Shown here one piece after another: positions 35,301 through 43,814 of a stretch of 64,000 nucleotides of DNA (the first letter of the stretch is position 1; the number at the start of each line of letters is the position of its first letter). The stretch comes from Clytia hemisphaerica. Its lineage: Eukaryota; Cnidaria; Hydrozoa; Leptothecata; Clytiidae. The notes under the pieces are model-generated. The model was given only the letters and a program-made list of their open reading frames with translations, was not told the origin of the DNA and ran no database searches. The position numbers and the translations under genes are program-made. The stretch lies in the NCBI GenBank assembly GCA_902728285.1, contig CACVBU010000545.1, forward strand, positions 310,001 to 374,000. Reading direction: 5' to 3'.

Positions 35301-38300
35301 GGGACGGCGATGGAATTGGTGATCTGTGTGATAATTGTCCTTCTGTTCCAAATAACGACCAGGTAAACATCATTATCATTTCAAAGCATAAATGATACCC
35401 TTAAGTTTAGAAAATACCAAAGCTTGGAAGCGGGGTAGATTTGTAAACAAAGGTAAGACTGGAGCCGTGTAAACAGTGAAGTTGATGTTTAGCTTGTCCC
35501 AAATTCTACGACTGCTATTTTTCCTTCAACCACCAATAATGGTGTTAAACTACTTGCTAACCATCTAACGGACGATAGCATCCTTTAGTTAATGCTAGAT
35601 GATGTTAATATTAAGTTAAACACATTACTTTCAATCAATTCCTGGTCTGTCAAAAATTTAAATTGGTTGAGTTTTTAAGCGATTAAGAGGATGTTCAAGT
35701 CTTTTAACTCCTTAACTTTTTAACTTCTTTACTGGGGATCTATCTTCAATAAAAATCATATCGTTATAATAGCATATCTTTGGTTTTAGCTCGATGTTGA
35801 TTTGAACGGTGTGGGTGATGTTTGTGATAACCAAAATGACAGGTGACTATGACGTTTTATTTGAACCATATTTCTTCCCTAGATTTTTGAGGCTTGCTTA
35901 CATACAGTCATTTTTCCCCGTTTCTGCATACCTAAATTGACAAATTTGTACTAAGGTTCCCATTCACTTTATTAAAATTACCTTGGTTATAAATTATTTA
36001 ATAAACTTCCCCTTCTTTTAAACACCCCTCTTAATAACTAAAACTTAATAAAGACCTGGGCATTTATTCGTAGTAATACGCCCGGGGGGGGGGGCACTCG
36101 ACAAAAACGACCGTACGTGCGGCTAAAAAGTGAAACTGGACCCTTACAGTGCAGTGAAAATTTAGCCAAATTTGAGTAAGTTAGGGCTTAAAATCGACCC
36201 TTACGGTGTATTTTCCTGAAAATCTTTGACCTTTTTTAGGCAAAATATGGTCAAATTTTACACCCTTAGAGTGCCCTTTTCTCATCTTTGCTCATTTCGA
36301 CCCTTACAGTGCACTTTGGGAAGCTTGGAAAAGGGACCCTAAAGGGCCGCACGTACGGTTTACCTTGAGTGAAAAATTGACAATTTGACTAAATAAATGA
36401 AAACTAGGAAAATGACCAATTAGTGAAAAAAATGACTAATTTAAATGAAAATGGCTAATTAATGAAAAATAACTAATTATTAATGAAAATGCCTAATTAG
36501 TGAAAATGGCTAATTAATGAAAATGGCTAATTAGTTAAAAATGACTAATTAATGAAAATGGCTAATTAGTGAAAAAAATGACTAATAGTGAAAATGTCTA
36601 ATTAGTGAAAATGCCTAATTAGTGAAAATGTGCTTAATTAGTGAAAATGCTTAATTAGTGAAAATGCCTAATTAATGAAAATGGCTAATTAGTGAAAATG
36701 CTTAATTAGTGAAAATATCTAATTAGTGAAAATGCTTAATTAGTGAAAATGCTTGATTAGTGAAAATGCTTTTTAGTGAAAATGGCTAATTAGTGAAAAT
36801 GGCTAACTAGTGAAAATGCTTAATTAGTGAAAATGCTTGATTAGTGAAAATGCCTAATTAGTGAAAATGGCTAATTAGTGAAAGAATCTCTAATTAGTTA
36901 AAAAATGACTAATTAATGAAAAAATGACTAATAATCAAACAAAAAAGGCACGAAACGGGAACAAGGTGAGAACCAAAGCTGTGACCGCCTAGAGGCCTGA
37001 GCACGAACGTGCGAATGAAAATGAGGGCGAAACGAGTTTGAAAAAGACCATGAAACCTGGGCATGAACATGCAATTGCAATGAAAAAAATGAAGGTCAGA
37101 AAATGAACTGAACTGAGCCAAAATGAAAACAAGGCAAGGCCAATGAAAAGGAAAAGGACTAAACGAGCCAGAGAGCCTGGGCACGAACATGCGTGAGTAC
37201 AACGAAAGTCTAATGAAATGAATAAAATAAGTGAAAATCTAAGTTTTGAATAAATATTTTTGTAAATTTTATGAATTTATAATATATATCTTTCTACAAA
37301 TAAAAGTGAAATTTCACTTTTGTCCCTAGGACAATGGAGCAAAATTGATTCGAATCGATTTTGCTCCATTGTCCCAGGGACAAAATCAGCGTGTCTTTTG
37401 GGTATTTCCCTCACTTTTTGTCCCATGAAACAAAAAAAGAAACCATGAGACACGCACTTTTTTTCTTGTGTTGGTGGGATGGAGCATGTTGTATTGCACC
37501 AACGCGAAAAAAAACTTCTCGTGTCCCCAAGCCTTTAAAGAACAACTTTGACTTGGTTTTCTTTCCAGAGATTATGATGGAATAGCTGACGGGAGAGACA
37601 ATTGTCCATATTTCCCAAACGCAGCACAAGTTGACACTGATGGTGACAATATAGGTATGGCGCACAGCTTTTTTCGGGTTAAGGTGAAGTAAGTAAAGAA
37701 GCAATCTGATTGGCTGATAAGAAACTGGTCATTCAGGCTAAAAATGTTCACGGGCTAGTTTCATCATCAGGCTTGACTCTCTCAGCCTAGATTCGTCATT
37801 TTTTTATGGGAAAAATAAATTCTAAAATAGTAAGACTGAATCTTGTGTTCTCTGTGTTCTTGTGTCCACCACGATGGAAAAAAGTAAATTCTAAAATAGT
37901 AAACCTGAATCTTGTGTTTTCTGTGTTCTTGTGTCCCCACGATGGGAAAAATAAATTCTAAAATAGTAAGACTGAATCTTGTGTTCTCTGTGTTCTTGTG
38001 TCCACCACAATGGGAAAAGTAAATTCTAAAATAATAAGGCTGAATGTTGTGTTCTCTGTGTTCTTGTGTCCACTGCAATGGGGAAAATAAATTTCAAAAT
38101 AGTAAGACTGGATCTTGTGTTCTCTGTGTTCTTGTGTCCACTGCAATGGGAAAAATAAATTCTAAAATAGTAAACCTGAATCGTTCTGTGTTCTTGTGTC
38201 CACTGCAATGGGGAAAATAAATTTCAAAATAGTAAGACTGAATCTTGCGTTCTCTGTGTTCTTGTGTCCACCACGATGGGAAAAATAAATTCTAAAATAG

Positions 38301-41300
38301 TAAGACTGAATCTTGTGTTCTCAGAACTCAACCTCTTTCTGAACCAACAACACTTAAAAAATGAGATAGCAAAATCCGAAATGAAAGAAATAAATCTCTA
38401 AATACTCATTCAATACAGCATGAAGACGATAAATAAAAAATATGGCGGTAAGGCGTTATGGCGGTATTCGGAAAAAGAATCGGCGGGAAAATTTCCAAGA
38501 CTGGCAAACTCTGCCGGCTGTAAACTCTTTTCGGCAAAAAGCTTGTTTGCGAATTTTCTTCGGCTTTGGGTTTATTTCTTATATGTATAGTGATTTGTCT
38601 TAGACTATAGCATAGTTTATACACTATGTCTCTGTAATAAACAACCAGCCAATTGGTTCCTCACATAAAGGTATGAAAGAGCCTTTTTTTTTTTTTTTCA
38701 ATAATCCATTCTCTCTCTCATTTCAGGTGATACTTGCGATACAGATGATGATAACGATGGGTTTGTCGATCAAGCAGACAATTGTCCCCTTATGCATAAC
38801 TTATTACAATTTGATATCGATGGTGAGTGAGACCCATTGAGTTTAAAGTACAAAGTGCTAGATGCGAATCTTCAAATTTTATCTTTACCTTCCCTACCTT
38901 CGGGTAAAACAGATCAAGAAAAGGAGACCTTTTTGTCATCCTCAACTGCGGTCGCAAACTTACTTACTATAACTGTTGACTCTCTCTAACTCGATCTTCA
39001 AACGACCAAAAATTTCATTCAAATTAGAGAAAGTTTCGAATTACGAAAGTAATTTAAACCACTTCCAGCTAAGGGGACCAATATTTCAATTTTAATTTCG
39101 AATTACAGAAAAATTCGAATAATAGAGATTCGAATTAGAAAGGGTTACGAGACTGTATTACCATTCCTTTTTAGATAACCAACGTGGCGATGTCTGTGAG
39201 TATGATTACGATGATGATGGTTACGACAGTCGTGTGGATTCCTGTCCACTTAACAACGCTATCTGGAGGACGAGCTTCCTCAAGCATCGAACCATACTTC
39301 TTAATAATCCTCGAGAACCAGCAAATCTATTGTGGAAAATTCATGACAAGGTAGGTAACATTTTACGTGGAGTTGGATTCTTGGTAACGTGGTTCGTTAT
39401 ATATATAGTAGTGTCTTTTATGAATATTTTCAAATTTCGGATATTTGCGGCGGCTAGCAAAATGCTAGTGTACCGGGCTCAGAATCACTGACAAACTACT
39501 TTGATGGTTCGAGCCGGGGTCAAATCCACAGTTTTGAAAAATGTTCTATGTTGTGAGGCGTTCTGAGCATTTAGATACATGTCCATAGGGTGCAAGGGAA
39601 GGAAATATCCACAATATTCCTCCAAGAAATTAACAACCAGAACTTATTTTAAACTCTCAATAACTCGACTGATTCCTTGCTTCTTTTGAAGTGTTCGAGT
39701 TGCAGAAAACACTATCATAGAAAGATCTTTCTTCTTCTAGGGACAGGAAGTGGAATTGAATAGCTATATCAACGGAAGTGTTGTCTTACTAGGTAAGTGC
39801 CTGGCAGCCTACATTGCAGTTCATGCAGTCTATTCCACTTTGTGACTTTTTCGAATGTTTAGAGTCCAAGCTTTTCGTGTTTTTACGTTTGAAGACTTTC
39901 TAGTAGCAAGCAAGTTAAACGCCCTCATCGAATAAACTCCCCTTCGAATAAACGACTCTCCTGCTCTAGGAAGGGCATTTTGGAACAGGATTTAGTCTAT
40001 TCCGACCTGTGAACCATCAATGTTACATTTCCGCCGTAACATTTACCATTTACTTCCAGGCGATGACTTGTACGAAGGTTTCGATTTCAATGGTGTGATT
40101 CACATTCTCCAACAAGAAGGGAAAGTCATGAACACTTTCTATGAAGTTGGTATCGCCTTCGATTATCAGTCACTAAAGAAGTATTATCTGTTGTCACTAC
40201 AAAATATCAACGGATTGAAGAGAGTGGCAGTCTATGTATGTATTTCTAGTCACATTTTGTTTTGGCCGGCTGAATGGAGAATTTTGCCGGTTCTACGCAC
40301 GACAAATAGGAGATAATTTTTCATTATCCAGCTTATAAAAACATAGCAAAACCATTGAGTCTTCTAGAGATTTGTCTTCCTATACATTGTCTTCCAAGAA
40401 TTTTCTGCAAATGTCGACATCGACGGAAATGAATATGTAGTCTGATAGAAATTTAGAGGAGTTTTAAACACGCTATTTCCATCTGGAACCTTATGTGACT
40501 GTTAGGCCCCATTTTGATAACCAAAAGGGCTCTATAAAAATCAGATGTTTTTAAATCACAATTGGAATTTTTTAGGTCAGTCGAAATAATGGGCGAAACC
40601 CAGCCAATGAGAAGGTTTGACGAATTTTTATTTTGTGATTTATCGGCTCACTTAGACACTCATATAGAGGTTTTGCCAGCTCTAAGCCCCATAGAATCAC
40701 TGATGCTACACTTAATATTTAAAACTTATTTCAATGGTAGAAATAGTCATTTTGAGAATATGGTTGTTCTATTTAAGTTTTAGCAAGGTTTTTAAACACT
40801 TATAAATAACACAAATACCCATATTCAAAATGTTGGTTTTTAACGAGTCACAATGAGAGAATTTTTTCTTATCAGGTTCTGAAATGGAGTTCGCCATTTG
40901 ACTGGCAACCTGGAAGCTCTTATAATTTGAAAATACACAGAAGACCATTAACAAATCAGTTAAGGTATGAATGTTTCAATTATATCACACATTTTCAGTA
41001 AAAAGAATTTCCAAAGCAAAACCTTCGAAGAGACAACTTTCATGGTTGGGATCCTTTATAAGCATACCTTTTTACCTGATATTCTCTGGCGTCAGCAGGC
41101 CCAGCGGAAGCGGGGAGACTGGGGAGACTTCAGCCTTCTCAATGAGATTTTTTTTCTCAAATTCCTAGCGAGTTTTATCTCATTATGAGCCTTCAGCCTC
41201 CCCAATTTTAAGGTGGTTCCGCCTGGCCTGGTCAGTCAGTAATGTTTAATAAAGCTCTGGATACACGTGGACGAGGCTGGAAATACGACAGCTCTTCTCT

Positions 41301-43813
41301 TCAGTCAACTTTCTCTTATTTGAACCTCTATAATTCGATGTTTTTGTAATTCGAACTAAAACTTTGGTCCCTTCAGCTGAAAAAATGGTATATAATATAC
41401 TCTCTGTAATTCGAATCTTTCTCTAATTCGAGGAAGACTTTGTGTCCCTTTAACATCGAATTAAAGAGACAACTGTATGTTTTTTTTCTTAAAGAATACA
41501 AGTCAAAGGCGTGGATGGTGGTGCAACAGTAGACAGTGGTGTTCTTGAAGTTGACCAACAGAAAGGTGGCAAGATTGGTTTGTACGCAACATATACCAAA
41601 AATGTGATCTGGAGTTCATTGACCATCGAATGTAATGGTAAGAGGATGTCTCTAATTTTACTATTTGTACTAGTAATAACATGGTTTGGAGGGTGATTTG
41701 GGAGTAATAGTCCCGAGGTTCATTGAAAATATTTCAAAAAAGCATGAACGTAGTGAGGGCTATTTGAAATGTTTTCAATGAAACAAGGGGCTATTATTCC
41801 CAAAATCATCCGAACGACCATGTTATTTGTCCTGGTTAATTATTATGGATAAATTAAAATTCAGCCACTCCTCCCTTTTCCTTATTTTGTTCACATATTT
41901 TTTCAAAGTTCCTTTTTATTTTTGCCATTTAATAGAAGCTTAAATGACTATTAACCAATGAAAATATTCGAATTGTACAACTATGAAATCAATTAGTTTT
42001 TATCTTTCCTTCCTTTCCTTTCTCTTTTCGCGGGGTGATTACAGCAGGGCTATTACGGATTAATCACCCCACTCCTCCCTTACATTTCTAAGCTAAATGT
42101 AATCAGCCATATAATTAGGGAATGTAAGCACGAATATATAAAATTGATTGGGAAATACTTGATTATCACACAGTTCTTAATTAGCTCCAGTGTTCTCAGT
42201 TCTTTCGTCTCGGACAGATTTCAGTCTCAGCGAATTATAAAGAGACTGTCCCGCTCTTAGAATTTGGTTAACTTCAGCAAAATATTGAAAATCTTGGCTA
42301 ATTTATTATGTTGATTCTATTTTCCGTCTGATATGAAAAACCCTGCTTTGACCATTAGCTTGTATAGCTGACAAGAAAATGAAGTGAAGTGAAGTTCAAA
42401 TTGAAGTTCAAGGTTTAGTAAACTCCATTTGATTGGAACCTTTATTAATCAACGAATCTTTCTGCATCTCAAACTAAAATATTTCGTAAAGTCAGTTTTG
42501 AATTTCGTCATAATTCCTTTTTTTATCCGTTAAATCGAATTATAGAGATTCAATCAATATGAAATGGTAGATTAGAAAATACTTAACAAATAGGTGGCCA
42601 CCACTGTAAAAGAATAATAAAATCGACTCTCTCACAGGGTCATAAACTCTCCTAGTTTAGACCAAAGTTTGAAAATTTGGCTGAAAATTGCGGAAAATAG
42701 TCTCTCTGAATTTTTGAAATTCAGTCTCTGACAGGGTCGATTTTTCGAACTTTGGCTTGGACTTACCCGTCACCTAGTAAACCTATTACCTCCTTGGTTA
42801 GACTACACCCATGCATTGCCCCTGTGATCATTTTCTTTTAGCAGGGAAAATATTTTCCCTATTCATTTCTAATGGGATTAAAGTAGTTTTGAAATTCCTA
42901 ATGAGAATGAGGTTTAAAAAGTACGTTCCCACTATAAGATTTTATTTGTAGATAAATAGAAACGAAAGTCAATTCATGATAGATTTGGCACGAGTCAGAA
43001 GCCGAAGCCAAGAATCATGCATTTCAACCATCACATTTATGCACTGAAAATCTTTCACTAATGCACATCCCACTGATTTCCACATTCGATACAAAACAAT
43101 ATCGGTTTCCGTAAGACGCAATTTCATTCATACATTTATACACACGCTCTGGTATAATCATGTTTACAAGGACAAAACCTTATTAAGAAAAGTTAGTGTT
43201 AAGTCAAGGGAGTTTAGGGTACACGTTTGTATATCTACATTGTTTTGCCTATGTGAGAGTTTGACAGTTTATTCTCACAAGGGGCCGTCTACATAGTACT
43301 AACGCACTAAAATGTCGAAAATCGAGTACCCCTTCCCCCTGTACGAAAGCGTACGCAAATGGCTATACCCCCTGGTAAGTACGTACTTTTTCATTCACCC
43401 CCCTCCTCGGTTGAAGAAAATTTCGCTTGGTTCGGACCTTTATTTCATACATGAAACTCAATGTTTATTAAAAAAACTTTTTCTTTTTCTGCGTATAAGA
43501 AGCGTGAAAGTCGGCAAAAAAGGGCTATAAAAATTTTCTCTGCGTACGTACATTTTCCTTCGACCCCTCCTCTCCCCCTGTACGCAAGCATACGCTTTTG
43601 GGAAGACCCCCCCCCTTAGTGCGTACGTACTATGTGGACGGCCCCCAATCTCTGATGAGAGTTTTTGTTTAATCTACAAAGGAGTGTACAAATGAGAATG
43701 TTTTTACTATTCACCTTCGAAGGTGGACCGAGACCTTCTTCGACTTTCTCATTATTACTTACATAGGAGGTAAAGATAATTCATTCATAATTTTAGAATC
43801 GAAAATTGAATAA
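17357..43813 (+). CDS. Thrombospondin, subgroup-B (pentameric) architecture, 25 exons, ~943 aa
   Basis: Exons: 17357-17432, 18272-18433, 19827-19922, 20351-20535, 21360-21435, 22693-22734, 23542-23702, 24201-24258, 27285-27484, 27975-28112, 28579-28653, 29931-30107, 30797-30907, 31802-31909, 34028-34187, 35244-35362, 35790-35842, 37569-37654, 38727-38822, 39175-39350, 39741-39792, 40060-40235, 40876-40964, 41495-41637, 43797-43813. All junctions are GT-AG and all phases agree (2832 nt). Order: signal peptide (1-19), N-terminal domain (about 26-200), acidic linker, coiled coil (about 245-290), four EGF modules (about 309-495), type 3 calcium repeats with an RGD (about 495-750), thrombospondin C-terminal domain (about 751-943). 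There is no VWC or TSR module, which is the subgroup-B (TSP3/4/5) layout of a secreted, calcium-loaded matrix protein. The last 17-nt exon is the least certain; extra exons between exons 5 and 7 are possible. Confidence 0.9.
17886..18043. mobile_element. MITE, 'tctctataactcga' family, intact TA-flanked copy
   Basis: Starts CAGTGGTGTCTCTATAACTC and ends GAGTTCTAGAGATTCAACTG, with TA on both sides (17884-17885 and 18044-18045). Related copies are at 20100-20183 (half), 31935-33975 (expanded), 38969-39155, 41302-41475 and 63239-63400. It lies in thrombospondin intron 1. Confidence 0.8.
18984..19241. mobile_element. Diverged G-rich MITE in thrombospondin intron 2
   Basis: Three G-runs preceded by ataaacg and a right end gcacctaagag followed by TA, matching the right end of the 13140-13389 family. 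The left end is worn (caaataaacggggg without the ctcttaggtg part). Confidence 0.6.
20100..20183. mobile_element. Half of a 'tctctataactcga' MITE
   Basis: Contains gaggggaccaatcttt, ttcgaattacag and the right terminus gagagtgttgactgta; the left terminus is not seen. In thrombospondin intron 3. Confidence 0.5.
20550..20764. mobile_element. MITE with cccc/gggg ends just after exon 4
   Basis: The left part cccccggaggaggggggtac and the right part gtaccccctgggg are imperfect inverted copies. The element starts about 15 bp downstream of the exon 4 donor. It resembles the cccgggg-cactc family at 31233, 36081 and 57745 in layout but is not clearly the same. Confidence 0.5.
20871..21180. mobile_element. 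MITE, gaccatgt ends, 310 bp
   Basis: Ends gaccatgttcagacgttacg (20871) and cgtaacgtctggacatggtc (to 21180), inverted copies with one mismatch over 20 bp; the similarity continues inward (gttacggttt / aaccgtaac). In thrombospondin intron 4. Confidence 0.85.
21472..22260. mobile_element. TA-flanked MITE with 29-bp perfect inverted ends and ttcgcgg sub-repeats
   Basis: Left CTTTAATGGGATAAATTTTC and right GAAAATTTATCCCATTAAAG are exact inverted copies extending 29 bp, flanked by TA (21470-21471 and 22261-22262). Near each end the motif tttcgcggggatt or its complement is repeated several times. In thrombospondin intron 5. Confidence 0.92.
22263..22503. mobile_element. MITE, 'cacagaccc' family, copy B
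   Basis: Starts gtcacagaccc directly at the right end of the preceding MITE and ends ccactggggctgcgag. Internal gactttgatttcatccccat is shared with copy A. Confidence 0.65.
23116..23479. mobile_element. MITE, aaggccggcgcaaatg ends, 364 bp
   Basis: Left AAGGCCGGCGCAAATGAATC and right GATTCATTTGCGCCGGCCTT are exact inverted copies. The interior repeats ccaacattt/aaatgttgg many times on both strands, so the whole element can fold. It lies in the intron before thrombospondin exon 7, about 60 bp from that exon. Confidence 0.88.
23812..23955. repeat. Dispersed 'gttcttataa' repeat, worn copy
   Basis: Shares ttttaaggct, aaagtgttct, taagtatttttgtg, ctctaaagc and ttaaactttttata blocks with the better copies at 47525-47745, 48152-48385 and 52073-52275. 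Confidence 0.5.
23981..24139. mobile_element. ~155-bp palindromic MITE, hAT-like, copy 1
   Basis: Ends CCAGTTAGCGTAGACAGGAG and TGCCTACGCTACT, with inverted similarity of about 45 bp per arm (gcgcaaaatttgtgt / acacaaattttgcgc). GACTACTA flanks it on both sides (23973-23980 and 24140-24147), an 8-bp target duplication typical of hAT elements. A second copy lies at 60210-60364. Confidence 0.85.
24538..27156. mobile_element. 2.6-kb foldback element, hAT-like ends, with nested insertion
   Basis: Terminal CAGTGGCGTTGTGG (24541) and CCACAACGCCACTG (to 27153) are inverted. The direct repeat gagtgttcc lies just outside both ends (24529-24537 and 27157-27165). Inside, long inverted arms pair: 25140-25405 with 25560-25825, and about 25000-25145 with 26770-26935 (both include ccgggtgcgccacaaaa or its complement). 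No transposase frame remains. It fills most of the thrombospondin intron between the coiled coil and the first EGF exon. Confidence 0.85.
26220..26622. mobile_element. C-rich MITE nested in the foldback element
   Basis: Ends atagttcggaaggggg and tgcgaactat are inverted. The direct repeat gtcatt stands on both sides (26213-26218 and 26623-26628). The interior holds many C7-C12 runs separated by tttctag- and ctaccc-type blocks. Confidence 0.75.
27762..27939. mobile_element. MITE, 'cacagaccc' family, copy C (worn)
   Basis: gcagcacagacccggtggag on the left, ccccaatgag ... ccaatgggacagagg on the right; internal gattgagatttcgat resembles the family body. Located in the intron before EGF exon 10. 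Confidence 0.5.
28614..28735 (+). repeat. Tandem 61-bp duplication of the exon 11 3' end with its splice donor
   Basis: The 61-bp unit starting aagtgttt at 28614 recurs at 28675 with three or four changes. It includes the last 40 bp of exon 11, the donor tatgtaagt and flanking intron. Using the second donor would read tat-gta-agt-tat-tgg-tga, a stop, so only the first donor (28654) is productive. A third fragment (gtaagtcattggtgaacta) lies at about 29094. Confidence 0.88.
28752..28973. mobile_element. MITE with ~65-bp inverted arms in thrombospondin intron 11
   Basis: Arms gtcgacattcctcttctta ... ctttagatataggaataa and the inverted ttattcctatctctaaag ... gaagagggatgtcga. Weaker inverted similarity continues outward (ggttatttggtc / gaccaacttacg). 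The duplicate at about 29094-29170 runs straight through the corresponding point without the element. Confidence 0.75.
29590..29826 (-). repeat. tRNA-derived SINE, best copy
   Basis: On the minus strand it begins aaggcgctgtgatatagtag (A-box-like), then ctgaggttcgattcccactc (B box GGTTCGATTCC), then a tRNA-unrelated body (cttggcaagtgaatgaac, gcccgggtcaaccc, gcgtctatagttgcgaaaat) and an A/T-rich tail. The copy at 57364-57590 matches along the full length; 7472-7580 is partial. Confidence 0.85.
30188..30330 (+). repeat. Second tRNA-derived SINE type (Ser/Leu-tRNA-like head)
   Basis: gcagagatggccaagcgggg ... ggttcgaatctccgctcct has the ATGGCC-x-AGCGG D-arm of class II tRNAs and a B box GGTTCGAATC. 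The anticodon arm does not pair well and the long variable arm is missing, so it is a tRNA-like head and not a working tRNA gene. It is followed by unrelated sequence (ttataaagctgagtcagctg). Confidence 0.65.
31233..31690. mobile_element. MITE, cccggggg-cactc family, copy 1
   Basis: Left cccggggggtgcactc, right cgagtgccccccccccccgg. Internal gcactgtaagggt units recur five or six times (cactgtaag, cactgcaag, cactataag, cactgaaag). Related to 36081-36372 and 57745-58058. In the intron before thrombospondin exon 14. Confidence 0.75.
31935..33975 (+). repeat. Minisatellite, ~60 copies of a 32-33-bp unit, inside MITE ends
   Basis: Unit: aactcgaacctctctaactc followed by aaatgtctcctt. Variants carry an extra t (cctttaac) or a shift from ctctctaac to ctctcgaac, ctataac or ctaac, in mixed order. 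The array fills thrombospondin intron 14. The left flank ttggagtctctttaactcg and the right flank gttatggaaactccactat match inverted ends of the tctctataactcga MITE family, so the array looks like an internally expanded MITE. No spacers are present, so it is not a CRISPR array. Confidence 0.92.
34187..34273 (+). repeat. Dispersed ~87-bp repeat beginning at the exon 15 splice donor
   Basis: From GGTAAGAATGATGACGTCAC onward, 87 bp match the inverted sequence at 49209-49299 (a few small differences). The match starts at the last exon base and includes the donor GTAAGA. Two perfect TGACGTCA palindromes (34198-34205 and 34209-34216) lie within it. Confidence 0.85.
36081..36372. mobile_element. MITE, cccggggg-cactc family, copy 2
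   Basis: cccgggggggggggg-cactcgacaaaaacgac on the left and gccgcacgtacgg ... accttgagtg on the right; internal ccttacagtgca units. Very like 57745-58058. In thrombospondin intron 17. Confidence 0.8.
36385..36930 (+). repeat. Minisatellite, ~30 copies of a 17-bp unit
   Basis: Unit taattagtgaaaatgcc with variants (ggc, ctt, tct for the last triplet; taatgaaaatg). In thrombospondin intron 17, immediately after the MITE at 36081-36372. Confidence 0.9.
37303..37383. repeat. Two adjacent palindromes
   Basis: aagtgaaatttcactt (about 37304-37319) is followed by a ~63-bp near-perfect palindrome, ttgtccctaggacaatggag through to ctccattgtcccagggacaa, centred on attcgaat at about 37351. It can form a strong hairpin. 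Upstream of thrombospondin exon 18. Confidence 0.88.
37806..38325 (+). repeat. Minisatellite, ~7.6 copies of a 68-bp unit
   Basis: Unit runs from gggaaaaataaattctaaaa through gtaagactgaatcttgtg to ttcttgtgtccaccacgat. Overlapping minus-strand open frames here are by-products of the repeat. In thrombospondin intron 18. Confidence 0.9.
38969..39155. mobile_element. MITE, 'tctctataactcga' family, ending 17 bp before the exon 20 acceptor
   Basis: Left aactgttgactctctctaac, right agaaagggttacgagactg followed by TA (39156-39157). Internal ttcgaattacagaaa and aaggggaccaat are shared with other family members. The AG of exon 20 is at 39173-39174. Confidence 0.75.
41302..41475. mobile_element. MITE, 'tctctataactcga' family, ending 17 bp before the exon 24 acceptor
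   Basis: Left cagtcaactttctcttattt, right aattaaagagacaactg followed by TA (41476-41477). The exon 24 AG is at 41493-41494. Confidence 0.75.
42200..42345. repeat. Dispersed 'ccgtctcag' repeat
   Basis: The blocks agtctcagcgaattataaag and attttccgtctg resemble those at 10610-10735 in PRPF38B intron 2 (cgtctcagcaaagtgtataaa, atttccgtctcaga). Ends are not well defined. Confidence 0.45.
43281..43646. mobile_element. MITE, ggggccgtctacatagtac ends
   Basis: Left ggggccgtctacatagtac and right gtactatgtggacggcccc are inverted copies with one mismatch. The interior is pyrimidine-rich with gcgtacgtac and ccccctgtacg motifs on both sides. It lies in the last thrombospondin intron. Confidence 0.85.
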
Positions 43814-43814
43814 A
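43809..43814 (+). terminator. Candidate poly(A) signal overlapping the thrombospondin stop codon
   Basis: The terminal codons gaa-taa followed by aaa form AATAAA. It is usable only if the terminal exon is right; another AATAAA lies at about 44801. Confidence 0.3.

Larger units (their letters stand above)
30797..39350 (+). other. Thrombospondin type 3 calcium repeats with RGD (exons 13-20)
   Basis: Repeated D-x-D-x-D-G-x-x-D and DNCP blocks: [15 protein letters not shown] (exon 13), [20 protein letters not shown] (exon 14), [20 protein letters not shown] (exon 15), [11 protein letters not shown] (exon 16), [13 protein letters not shown] (exon 17), [17 protein letters not shown] (exon 18), DNCP (exon 19). 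These bind calcium and wrap the C-terminal lobe. An RGD (39183-39191) stands in the last repeat ([11 protein letters not shown]), where vertebrate thrombospondins carry their integrin-binding RGD. Confidence 0.92.
39267..43813 (+). other. Thrombospondin C-terminal lectin-like domain (exons 20-25)
   Basis: Recognisable pieces are [23 protein letters not shown]-x8-W-Q-P-G-S-S-Y-N-L, then [20 protein letters not shown] and [11 protein letters not shown], which parallel D-S-G ... G-G-R-L-G ... L-x-Y-x-C in vertebrate proteins. The middle of the domain, around the exon 22/23 junction, is shorter than in vertebrates. The final exon (43797-43813) gives only E-S-K-I-E-stop and rests on phase and position. 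Confidence 0.8.

Noticed and set aside
37782..38208. Minus-strand open frames encoding a repetitive His/Glu/Tyr-rich peptide
   Set aside because: They are translations of the 68-bp minisatellite, present in more than one frame, without start context or gene structure.
41638..41696. Exon 24 read through to a stop at 41696 as the true thrombospondin C-terminus
   Set aside because: It would add a hydrophobic tail not seen in the family, and a good donor (gtaaga) stands at 41638. It remains possible as a retained-intron form.
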